Assembly (NCBI GenBank): GCA_947462335.1
Contig: OX381705.1
Span: 43,600,175-43,664,174 of the forward strand
Direction of reading: 5' to 3'
Length of the DNA stretch: 64,000 nucleotides
Source of the DNA: Harmothoe impar
Taxonomy: Eukaryota; Annelida; Polychaeta; Phyllodocida; Polynoidae
The translations under genes were made by a program, and so were the position numbers. The notes beneath the pieces are model-generated. The model saw only the letters and a list, made by a program, of their open reading frames with translations, ran no database searches and was not told the DNA's origin. This document shows, in pieces, positions 34,018 through 44,536 of this stretch. The first letter of the stretch is position 1; every line of letters starts with the position of its first letter.

Positions 34018-35363
34018 GCACCCTGGGGAGTAGAATTGATGTCTTGATACCAGTAATAGAGAGATTTTTACAGAATATGTTACTCCTGAAAACACTAATG
34101 TCCAGCCGATGTGAAATCGCAAGTTTCGGGTATTGTTACTTTCTTGTTTATCTGTTGTTTTAACATGACACTAGTACAGGCGATCTTAGATTTTCCTCGG
34201 GAGCTCAGTCATTGATTGGTTGTCATCATCATGCCAGTACAGCCTGTTCAAACGGGAAAACAAGAGGGGAGACATAAGCAATCGATAAAGGACGTTTTAT
34301 ATCTCGTATGGTGTTTATAAAAATTCTGATAAAACTTAATTTCAAAGCTCATATTGTATATTCCAGAGAACATCCACATATCTATTATGAATTAAATATA
34401 ATTATTTTACCTAGATCTGTGCAAGCTCATGTATTCGTGTTCATTACATGTGGAGAATGATAGTCTCTTTAGTTAAGCATAGGAAGACCTAATACTTTCA
34501 GGGGCAGTCTTTTCTACATCTTTTTCACCCGCAGGACATTCGGTCCTGCAGATTTTCTATCCCGGTTAAGTTTCCGCAGGACCGGATACGTGTACCAACG
34601 TTTTACTGAGGGGCAATATTAGAAAGCCACACACACACTTCTCACACATTAAAAAGGAAAACTTAGTATTTATCAAATAAATGATAGTACGATCTTTTCA
34701 AAAAATACGATTTTGAACCTCTCCTTATTGGTGAATGAAAAGTTTGCTGCCCTGCTAAATGAAAGACGAAAATTGAAATTATTGAATATAATACTCCATG
34801 TGGGTGCGAGGCTTTTTGTTCTTACTTTACTTTTACTTTCTTACTTAACTTAATTCCTCATAGTTGCCGTTTCAACATAATTTTATTTTTGAATTTTATT
34901 TTTGAATTTTCGGTCCGGCCACACTGGGCTTTTGCCGGACTATTTAAACAATCTGCCGGACATTTCCCATGTCCGGTAGGATTTCGAAAAGACGGCGGGG
35001 TGTACATAGATTAGATCCCATTCTTCAGCTATGAACCGAATCTTTAGATTACAATCTTCACCAATAACCACAAAGATACAGAGCTCTAGACCATAATGCG
35101 TCCTAATTCGCTCGGCTTTAGGTTGAATCGCACTTGACTCTGCCTCGTGAAATACGAACCAATCAGCTAACGAAGAAACAGCAGTTTGGAATCATGCTCG
35201 CGAAGTTCTGACTATTTATTTCACCCATATCAGAGTAAATGTCACACACACATATGCAGTTTCCATCTTAAGTAGAGCTAGTCCCATGAGCTGACACTAT
35301 CCTCTGCTTATAAGGTAATGGCAAGTGAGTGAATAATATGCCATATAATGTTGAGTTACTTAC
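34018..35363. other. No gene seen; GGTCC/CCGGAC-word region
   Basis: 34530-34600 and 34905-34990 share CCGGAC, GTCCGG and TCCTGC words in opposed orientation, suggesting a decayed inverted-repeat element. It would lie downstream of the minus-strand gene's third exon, but I found no convincing next exon here. Confidence 0.35.
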
Positions 35364-38300
35364 GCCTAATTTGGCTTCTGGCGGGTACATTATGCAGCGC
35401 TGAGCTAGTTTGTCACACAATAAATTGCATCCTGGTACTTTTAATCTACATTCGATGTCACGCAAACACTGGTAGCCCTCGGCCTGTTTCTCACCGCATG
35501 CCAATGAACCAGCCTGTAAGCGTGAATTGGACATACGCAGCACATGTATAATACGTACGTTTATGTACACAGCATCCTGTGCAAATAAAATATTGTACCC
35601 AAAGTCTGATCAGAACGGACATTATGTCTGCTTTAGTAAATTGAAACCTTCATGACATCCACTGATAAACCGCCATAATCGTACTGCCATGGGATGTTAT
35701 CAGTGTTTTGTTTTGCATTAAAAATAATCATGGATGAGGGAAGCAATTTCATTTTTGTTAAATTATTTATGTTTTTATTGTCTCGATAGATTTTGGAACA
35801 GCATACAAAATGAAGGCATTGTTATAAACTATGAAGTAACTTTAAGTATGGATAAGTAATTTTGGCTCTAAGTTATGAGGGAGTTTTTACCAGATCAAGT
35901 CCATTGATTCTGAATAATTATCATCGGCCTGAATTTATTTACTCTATCAGGATTGAGAATTGCATTGTATCAATCTATTTCTAGATTGGCTTGTATGTCA
36001 GGCATCCGTATAGTGTTGGTAACCTGATACAAACAGCATCTAATCAAATCTAAGATTAGCTGAAAGCTACATACTACCCAGAGTGTCATAGCTACCGAAG
36101 TCTTTACAGTTCATGGTCTGTATGATAGGTACCTCTGTGGGGTGTTTCACAAGGGGGACATAAAATTAATTGTAGAATAAGTGTTTCTATAGGAGGTGTT
36201 AATTGTATATAACCACTAAGACTGACATTTGGTTGTATCAATTGCATACTGCTTATAAAAGGTGTTTCACAAAGGTCTACAACCAAGATGTTAAGCCAGG
36301 GTCTTTGGCTTACAATCTAGATACAACTAATGTATAAGTGTTTCACAATGCATATTAGTGTGGAGCTCATACCATCCCCGCTAATATTTTCCTTACATAT
36401 TTTTTCACGTTTTTTTCATGCAACATATGTGTCATACTACACACAAAAATCCCTGCAAATATATGTTTATTCAGGATGAAAATTAACTGGTTATACACAT
36501 TTAAACAACACTTATGTTGATCCTATGTGATCATCATACAAGGGGAGCGTATTTAAGATTAATGCTACATGGTCATTAAGGTTGACTTTTACCAAATGTC
36601 TTAAGTTTGTGTTTCACAAGCCACATTATTATCTTCAATTGTATCTAAGTATATGACCATAGATACAATTGAAACTTAAAATCAAGTTGGTCTTAGAAAA
36701 CATGTAAAATTAATTGTATCTATTTTCCCTTGTGAAACACCCCACAGGCATGGCTTATTATGAAGAACAGTAATGAACAATAACAGTAAATCCCCTTAGA
36801 GCCTTAGAGCATGTTGATATGAAATAAGATGAATGTCACATCTTTTAATCATTACAAATAGTCACTAAGGATTACATAGTTTGTTAATATTTGAGACAAT
36901 TCTTCAGTTACACTATAAACAGTGTTGCTGTTAGCACTGCGTTAAGGTGGATCGCTATCCTTGGATTTCTCCAAATTCTTAAAGCTATCAGAATGGGCTA
37001 ATATTGCATAGCCAGATACATATATACATTCCCTCAGCTGTGTTAAAAGTTTAGATCATTTCAAGCAAAATTGTGCATTTTGTAATAATTTGAATATTTG
37101 ATATATTGGTAACTGCTAATATTTCCTATTTTTAAACATGAGCTAGTAAATTGCAGATATTTACTATCAAGGTATTTGCTATAATATTACTCAAAATAAC
37201 CAAGGGTATAAATCATGACAATTTTATACATAGATTTTTGTCATTTTACCCATCATGCAACGCCATAATTATATATTTAATTTAGTCATTTTTTGGCATT
37301 ATTTTCCATTTTCAAAGGCCCAAAAACCTTAAAATATGCCCGGGACCCCCTATCAAAATTACATTTATATGTTAGCAAATGATCTGAACTATTTTCTGGG
37401 TAAGTTTAATAAAGATCTGTTAATATTGAATGCTATCTTTAGATAATAAGGCTACAAATAATGACGATTTCTTTGTACTCTTTCCCTAAACATCATATTT
37501 TTACCCAGAATGCCATGGCATAAACCTGTAAAATTATTTTTACAGTAAAGGGGAACATATAGGAGTTTCACATGTAATGTTTTACATTTCTGCACATAAT
37601 GGTTGATATGAAAAGAAATCATGGAAGTTTTCACTTTTTTTTCTCATTTTCAGAAAAAATGTAAATACTTTAATTTTTCAAAATTCTATATTTTAAAAAG
37701 TAGTTCAGGACCCCCTATTTTTCTTTGGATTTTCCGATTCTATATGATTTAAACTGCCGGTAAAAATAAAATTGCGAAATTCTGTTAACTTTCAGTGACT
37801 TTGACCCAAGGGTAGCGACCCACCTTAAATAAAGAGTGACTTGATTTCTAAGACTACCGAAAATTACAGTGTGTTCGAATCATCTTTGAATCTATCAATC
37901 ATTCTCATGTGAAGTTAACATTCAGCAGTAATTGAACGTCCATTTTGGGGGATTTTCATCTGCATTAAGTGTACATTCTATCATGAATGATATAGATAGC
38001 AATCAGGGATAGGAAAACAATCGGCCACCTACGTCTTTTCCATAACTTTCCACATGTTCTCCATCACCGCTACCAAGAGGGGCAGGAATCACCTGTTAAG
38101 AGATGCGTGTTTAGGTGTACGAAATAACCTCATTGTACATGAAATATATCACTTTTGTCTATTGTATGCTATTAAGTAAACATGATGTACACCTTGCCAA
38201 TAACAGAATAATTGGCGTAAAGTCATATGTATATATGGTAGTCTATTAATTCATATGAATCAATAATCAACTGCATTCATAAAGGTTGAATCTATGGCAA

Positions 38301-38464
38301 GTTATATTAGAATAATTGCGAACCAGATAGGATCAGATAGGGAGTATCGTTCACAGTATAGCCTCTATTGATTCCTTCCTATGTATAAAGACATAATTAA
38401 CTAAGTGTACTGGTACCTGTGTTACGAAGATGGTTATCAGCAACAAGCAGGAAAACTTCAACAT
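35364..38464 (-). CDS. Secreted cysteine-rich protein gene, three exons found (3' end not found)
   Basis: Exon 1 coding 38417-38464 (16 codons): MLKFSCLLLITIFVTQ, a textbook signal peptide, then CAG|GTACC. A pyrimidine-rich acceptor (CACTCTCTCTATTCTAG) lies just 5' of this exon at 38510, so a further 5' UTR exon is likely. Exon 2 38033-38092 (20 codons): acceptor CTCTTAACAG, donor GTAGGT, acidic/glycine linker. Exon 3 35364-35513 (50 codons): acceptor TTCACGCTTACAG, donor GTAAGT. It contains six cysteines spaced C-x9-C-x5-C-x6-C-x3-C-x6-C, suggesting three disulfides. All junctions are phase 0, so exons can join in frame. The product would be secreted. I do not recognise the family. Two MITEs lie in intron 2. 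No stop follows exon 3, so at least one more exon should lie below 35364; a weak candidate is 32713-32874. Confidence 0.6.
36135..36747. mobile_element. GGGGTGTTTCACAAGGG-ended MITE, copy 1
   Basis: CTGTGGGGTGTTTCACAAGGG (36135) and its exact complement (36727-36747). GTTTCACAA recurs inside (36263, 36342, 36611). Shares CAATTGTATC(T)AAGTATA with the split copy at 52540-58538. Sits in intron 2 of the secreted-protein gene. Confidence 0.8.
36942..37828. mobile_element. TTAAGGTGG-ended MITE (887 bp)
   Basis: TTAAGGTGGATCGCTATCC (36942) and GGGTAGCGACCCACCTTAA (to 37828) are inverted, with TTAA at both edges. The interior is mirror-like, with repeated TTTCAAA and GGACCCCCTAT words. Its ends resemble those of the foldback at 51187-51928 (TTAAGGTGGG). 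Lies in intron 2 of the secreted-protein gene. Confidence 0.7.
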
Positions 38465-38509
38465 GATGTCTGGATGTCCTCCGTTTTATCGTCGGCCTGA
38501 ATCGGAAAT

Positions 38510-39185
38510 CTAGAATAGAGAGAGTGTGTATCTACGTTTCATCTTATTCATTTATCCTACACGCCAGGTGCTATTCAACACCTGGTCTGGGATTAAAACA
38601 TATCGTGATCAAACATCAGTGATCAATTAAACTGAAGACGGGACAATATTTGTTGGTCGTCTGATACACAGCCGTGCTGACTATACGGATTATTGGCAAT
38701 GCCGTTATTATTTATTCGTATTAGATTTATTATTTCATGGAAACCATCTGTACATGGCGTGATGCGTATTCATTAAAAAGCCAGCACACCGCCCACCAAG
38801 GCTGCATAACGAGCATCTGAGAGATAAATGAGACAAATATTTCCGAGGCGAATGCATCTATACATAATTCTACTACATACTATATTCATATTTTTGTTAG
38901 ACAATGTCACATGTGATATATTTCATTGTGATAGCTACCCCATGTTATGCCCTATGTAAATTTGAACTTCCAATTATTTAATCACAAAGATTTTGATCAG
39001 CTTAAATACACATATCCATTTCAACGTGCCCCATGACCACAGGAGGTGGGAATCCTGTACAAGTATGGGTATTTGCAGTCCAACATCTGAAACTGAATGG
39101 CCCCATGCCATGAAAAATACAACACTATTGATTGTGAAAATATTTACTCATACAGTCATCCAGTTTGGAGTGCTCGCCAAATCGC
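38510..39185. other. Upstream region of the secreted-protein gene, no element recognised
   Basis: Contains a CCAGGTG...CACCTGG hairpin (38564-38585, two E-box-like halves). I cannot place a TATA box or start site. Confidence 0.35.
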
Positions 39186-39362
39186 CTACACACAGTGGTG
39201 TGAAAATGGGCCTTGGATGTCTTTGTTGGTAGTGAGAATAGGCCTTCGTAGGCTATTGTTATGTGTAAAAATTCTCTTTGGTAGACTTTGTATACTGTGT
39301 GAAGATGGGCCTTGGTAGCATTTGCAATGTGTGAAAATAGGCCTTGGTAGATTTAGTGATGG

Positions 39363-39421
39363 AAAACCTCCGCGGAGGTGTAGGTTTTACTGCAAATACT
39401 ACACCTCCAAGGAGGTTTTCT
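39363..39421. repeat. Palindrome built on AAAACCTCC/GGAGG
   Basis: GAAAACCTCCGCGGAGGTGTAG and, inverted, CTACACCTCCAAGGAGGTTTTC around a 15-bp loop. The same AAAACCTCC word forms the tandem array at 40058-40145. Confidence 0.7.
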
Positions 39422-39530
39422 AGCTTATACTCCATCATATGGATCATATTGAAGTCATCCTGGTACATTAGATGGGGTATTCATGCTATTTATTGTGTTT
39501 CATATTAGAGAACGTCATGTGGTTAGAGTG

Positions 39531-39995
39531 GGATTCGTGCCCACACATTCTACCTGTGCTGATTCAAGCTCTTATATAAGGGGTGGGTGGCTTGTCATGG
39601 GTGAATGGCATGTGAATTACGCAATAAAATAGTGACCTTTAGCATATATTGATACGTTGAGGACATGAGCCCTCATAGTATAGTGGTCATGATTAAGGAC
39701 TCTCCACCTAGGGGAAGTGAGATCGAATCACCAAACTGTCAGAACGTTTTTAGTTCTTTTTTCATTTATATTATTTTAATACATCTTTCTACAAGAGTGA
39801 CTTGTACATGTATTACTATATTCTCTCATCAGGTTAACTTTTGCATTAATGGTCCATATTAATGTTAGATGGGAAACTTTGGTTAACTAATTAGTACATG
39901 TATCATGCTACTACACATAGGTCTGCCTCTGTGGCCAACCTGTTAGAGTGATGCACTATGAATGCTGTCTGCTTTACAATCCTGGATTCGAGTCC
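39531..39995 (+). other. Cluster of three tRNA-like SINE heads
   Basis: Three stretches each pair an A-box-like with a B-box-like motif at tRNA spacing: ~39525-39585 (TGGTTAGAGTGG / GATTCAAGCTC), 39676-39731 (TAGTATAGTGG / GATCGAATC) and 39935-39988 (CTGTTAGAGTG / GATTCGAGTCC). Acceptor stems do not pair, so these are more likely SINE heads or tRNA relics than working tRNAs. Confidence 0.35.
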
Positions 39996-40057
39996 CACTA
40001 AAAGCAGGGTTTTAAGGAGAAATGGCCCCACAAAACCTCCTCCGGAGGTTATGTGAA

Positions 40058-40145
40058 AAAACCTCCGCTCAGAGTCTGCAAAACCTCCGCTCAGAGTCTC
40101 CAAAATCTCCGCTCAGTGTCCCCAAAACCTCCGCTCAGTATCTCC
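40058..40145 (+). repeat. 22-bp minisatellite, four units
   Basis: AAAACCTCCGCTCAGAGTCTCC with few changes, period 22. Confidence 0.85.
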
Positions 40146-40576
40146 ATAGAAGAATATGAAAATAAACCTACTGAGTGAACAATAGAGTGCACGCCCAGGC
40201 GGAGTATAAGTCTTTATATAGTGTGAGAGGATGGGCCTTGGTAAGTGTCAAAATTTAGCTCTAGTAGCCTTTGTATACTGTGATGATGGGCCTTGGTATC
40301 CTTTATCATTATGTGAAAATGGGCCTAAGTAGTAATTTTAGTGTGTGAAAATGGGCCTTGATAGCCCTCTTTCTTGTGTTAGACACGCGAATCATTTTAC
40401 CTTCCCTTCCTGTTTCCTATATTTTACCAAAGATATTCTTGGGCTATGGATGCATGAGCGGGGGGATCCCCATGTTGATTTTAAGAGCTCAACGTTAGTA
40501 TATCCGATCACTGGTGTTCTAAAAATGGACCATACTTCATATACTGCACTCTTTATTTACTCTCATTCCATAAATT

Positions 40577-41128
40577 GACTTTGTAACAATTGGATCGTCT
40601 TTGACCGGGTGACGTCTTTGACCGGGTGACGTCTTTGACCGGGTGACGTCTTTGACCGGGTGACGTCTTTGACCGGGTGACGTCTTTGACCGGGAAACGT
40701 TATTATAGCATAAATTAGACCTACATAGTAAGAAATGGGTGGAAAAAGTCAAAGGATATTTTCACACTATATGAAAGGAAATTTATTTAAAGGCGCACTG
40801 AACCCACGACATCATTTGCGTACAAAACTCGGCAGGGTTAGGTCCTGGGTTCAGTGCGCCTTTAAAGTTTGTTATATTTATATGTAGGCTCTTTTACATG
40901 CATTGTAGCATAATGCTATATTTCTTCCTCTGCCTGGTCAAAGACATCACTTTCTATATTATGTGGAATTTGAATAGGTACACTGTCCAAAATATTATGC
41001 AATTACCATCCACATATTTTCTCTAATAATAGAGATATGGGGGGGGACCCCTTTCGAGCCTCCCGGTCAAAGACGTCACCCGGCCAAAGACGTCACCCAG
41101 TCAAAGACGATCCAATTGTTACAAAGTC
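40577..41128. mobile_element. Foldback element with 17-bp tandem repeats in its arms
   Basis: Outer arms GACTTTGTAACAATTGGATC (40577) and the complement ending at 41128 are exact. Each continues into head-to-tail GTCTTTGACCGGGTGAC units: six at the left (40597-40695) and three at the right (41065-41110, opposite strand). A related right end occurs at 60811-60892. It carries a separate 81-bp hairpin at 40786-40866. No transposase. Confidence 0.8.
40786..40866. mobile_element. 81-bp hairpin element
   Basis: TTTAAAGGCGCACTGAACCCA (40786-40806) and its exact complement (40846-40866) around a 39-bp loop. The arms are perfect, so it is recent or under constraint. Confidence 0.75.
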
Positions 41129-41222
41129 GTGAGACTGAGCCTTCTGAACGGGCCTATGGCTAGACCCAGGCAAGTATCAGCGTCAGGCCATGTCCCCAAT
41201 AGAACACGTATTTTGTCCGTTA

Positions 41223-41375
41223 TTCTAAATGCTTTACGAAAGTGTTTAGATTCTAAACATATTTGAACTAAATATTTTTATATGTGTAGAATCTAAACAC
41301 TTAATAGTACTGTGTTTAGATTCCAAACACTTATCTAAACACTACCGGTATTTCGAAAAGTGTTTAGCATTTAAA
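41223..41375. repeat. GTGTTTAG-word inverted block
   Basis: GTGTTTAGATT(C)TAAACA and its complements occur six times, with TAAATGCT at both margins, in a compact foldback-like arrangement. Confidence 0.55.
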
Positions 41376-42334
41376 GCCGTGTCGACTTTAGGGGTTTACC
41401 CCCAGATTGTCATCAAAAACACATCTAACAATAACCAACTCTGGTGCATCCGAAGCTATTCGTTTTCACAGAGGGTTAAAGGTAAGAACACTGGTGACCC
41501 TCTTAATTCTATATATATCTGGATCATATTATTGTCCTTTTGCAGTGACAAAATAAATGCTTTGCGACTTTACAGACCCCAACAATTAACACTTTAATCA
41601 AAACCCATCATATAGTCTACTACTCAAAGATGACATGGGTCTAAGCGTCGATGGCGTTTAGGTTGCAGGGCATTTCATGGAGACACTGCTCTAAGAAAAC
41701 TTAGAATATTAGGTAGCCTAAAATGATATCACTTTAGTGTGAACTATAGTACCTAGCATGACGCCTCAGCAAATTCATGGGTAATCTTACCCTGCTAGTA
41801 AGGCGTACATCTCGAGTTATTAAATTAGCCCGGAGAGATGAGTCATGAACGGACCCACGTCATACTGACATTTTCACCCCTCAAGCAAGATCATAAGTAA
41901 TCCCGAGAGAGCGTCCGAGAGGGCTGCTCAGAGGCCGGTGGCGCGGCGTGGGATGTCGGGGTGGGGTGGAGATGATTGCTGCAGTGGGGACCTGAGTGCT
42001 TGCAGTTGAATATAAAGGGGCCAGGCAGACCGGAAAAAGCCTTAAGGTCAGTGGTCAAGCTGCAAATAGAACAGTGCTTCCGGGTCACGTATGGTCTGTG
42101 TACGGGAAAGCCCTTCTGTGTGGACATCCTTCATTTATGGTATCTTGTGTGGCCATTCTGATGTTTTCTACATTCTTTTTTATATACTTTTTAAAGCCCA
42201 AATCTTCATGATATTCATTCTATCTGTAACTTCAAGTTACTTCAGGATACCTTGGCTTTTATCATGTGCCCACATGCTTGATGTGATAAATTGTGATGAG
42301 TATATAATTATAGTGTAATATCGGTGTAATATAC

Positions 42335-42417
42335 GGCATTCTCACCACTCGCACTTACCACATAGCAGACTAGAACAGTACTATAATTGTGAGTGTGATA
42401 CGCTCGGTGAGAATGCC
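42335..42417. repeat. 83-bp inverted repeat
   Basis: GGCATTCTCACC (42335-42346) and GGTGAGAATGCC (42406-42417) with partly pairing inner sequence (CTCGCACT / GAGTGTG). Confidence 0.6.
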
Positions 42418-42438
42418 ACTTTAATGAAATTATAGAAA

Positions 42439-42588
42439 ATGTCTGTGTCGCAGTTTAGTGAGGTCCCGGTGAACCCATCGGCTGTGCCTGGGCTTGACGA
42501 GTACACTAAGAACTTGAATAGCCATATGGATTCTATTATGGTACTTAGTAGTTCATTTTTATCAGCTTACTTCTGTCATCTGATATAA
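42439..42588 (+). CDS. Short ORF or candidate first exon, unidentified
   Basis: 49 codons starting MSVSQFSEVPVNPSAVPGLD. The first 34 residues look like ordinary protein, while the rest look like translated non-coding DNA, so a coding exon may end near 42540 (ATG|GTACTT, a weak donor). No family recognised. It may be chance. Confidence 0.2.
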   Translation: MSVSQFSEVPVNPSAVPGLDEYTKNLNSHMDSIMVLSSSFLSAYFCHLI

Positions 42589-44536
42589 TTACGTATATAG
42601 ACCTATAGCACATATAGGTCTAAGAAAAAGGCCCTGAACAATTTACAAGGAGGCGTGGGATCTGGCCTGGTCGGATTCTATTCCTTTTTTGTACTTTTGT
42701 AGCTTGCACGTAGATAGGCATGGAATTTGATCTTCAGATATCCCCTTGTTCTGGAGCTATCGCTGGGGTTTAACTCCATTCATATTTCTGTGCCCTTTTG
42801 GACATTAAAAGGGAAAACTGTAGCTCTCTCCTAAGCCCTAGACGCTCAACATCACAGATTGCATATACATGTAGCTTGTATGTGCTGTATATATGCGCAG
42901 TCATATTTTTCTTTTTGGATCTCTCAAACAGAAAAATGCCCTAGAAAAGACCACATAATGGGGGTATCGTCTTCTTTGTATGCTATGGTTGAAACATCCT
43001 TCATTTGCTTCCTGTGTTTTGATATCCAGCTTGAGGATTTAGTGTGGTACAGTGGTAGCAGTATTATTAATGTGACTTTCAAGCTTCAGGGTGTTGTCTA
43101 GTGTAACACCTAGGTATTTGTATTCCGCTGGGGCTCCCAGATATTCTGGAGCTTGAGTTCTCTTTAATCAGTTACATATAAACAATGTGAGTACTATATT
43201 GTGCGACAAACTCAGCTTCCAAATGTTTAATATCTGGCTTCTTATTGATCAACAACAGGCCCGTAACTATGGGGGGTTCGTCGGTTCGGCCTAGCTGGCC
43301 TGAGAATGGAGATTACTAGCTCCATGCTAGATACACATCAGGCTTCACTGTGATCCCTGGGACGAACAAAAATTATCAAAAATTATTAATTTTGTAGCAT
43401 TTAATAGAAATAATAGGTTAAAAAAACATACTATTATTGAGAAAAAAAAGTTCGCCCCGCCCCTCACACTGAAGTTTAAAATAGTTATTACAACCATGTG
43501 TAGAGAGCTAAGCAATCCTATGGATGGTGCAGTGGCAAAATCAAATCATAGTTATTTTTCTATACAAATCCTATATAGCATACTGGTAAGCTTTAAAAAA
43601 GTAAAGTTAATTTCCATACAAAATTGTTATGGTATTGATGTTGACATGTCATGGGTAGTATGTGTTTCGAATTACAAGAGGATTGTACTGCTAGTTAACA
43701 ATCTATGACACCATTTGCAGTATAGCATTTGTGACAAACGTACATATTAGTGATCTTTTTTAAATGGTTATGACTCAAAACATACACAAAGAAAATGATC
43801 TGAGAAAAATTATTCATGCTCTATGTAACATGTAGATACATTACATGTAATACCAAACTCCAAGTATGTATTCCTTGAACTAGGTATGGGGTAAAAATGG
43901 CAGAATGGCCATTTTCAGTGGTAAGGGATTGGTATTTCTGCCATGTTAGAGGGTACTATATTTCAATACAAATATGTCTGAACATATTCTGAAGATATTT
44001 ATGAAATGTCCATATATAGTTGATTGGGAAATATCTTTTTTCAACTGTGAATTGTCATCAAAATAAGTGTAATATCACTCTGAAATTGGCCCATTGGCTA
44101 TTGAAAATGAAATATTTTAAATGGCTTAAACTTTTATTTTTGGAAAATTCATATAAAATTAACTACTCAACGGATCTTAACATAGTTACCATCATTCTTC
44201 AGCATTCTTTATCAGCTTCCTAACCAGTATAACAAAGGGTCTCTTCAAACTATTCGTGGTACCTACTCACTGAGACTAGACCATCACGCAATGGAATCTG
44301 TTGTAGGTAGGTATGTAGAAAGGTACATTTATCCTGCCTGATGTTGTTCTGATGTTGACCTGTGACCCAGTTAGCTTTCAAACACTGGGAGACAAAGGAA
44401 CAGGCTCATATTTAGAATAAATAAGGATGTTAATAGCACCAATTGTCACAATCATACATATCCCATGTTTGTTATCCTTCATCATATTATTATTAAGACG
44501 GTAACGTGTGGTTATATATATATATATATATATATA
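42589..44536. other. No feature recognised
   Basis: AT-rich sequence with short frames. Ends in a (TA)n tract at 44514-44536, which is the left flank of the next element. Confidence 0.4.

Larger units (their letters stand above)
39186..40375 (+). repeat. Degenerate GTGTGAAAATGGGCCTTGGTAG repeats in two blocks
   Basis: Units of about 40-55 bp ending GGGCCTTGGTAG occur at 39200-39355 and again at 40215-40370. Between them lie a palindrome, tRNA-like heads and a 22-bp minisatellite. Confidence 0.7.

Noticed and set aside
40597..40695. Regular repeats that could suggest a CRISPR array
   Set aside because: Units are contiguous without spacers, sit in the arm of an inverted-repeat element, and the genome is eukaryotic.
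41976..42211. Frame with VKLQIEQCFRVTYG looking like a host exon after GATTGCTGCAG
   Set aside because: Two overlapping plus-strand frames are equally open, there is no good donor, and no family was recognised; not enough to call.
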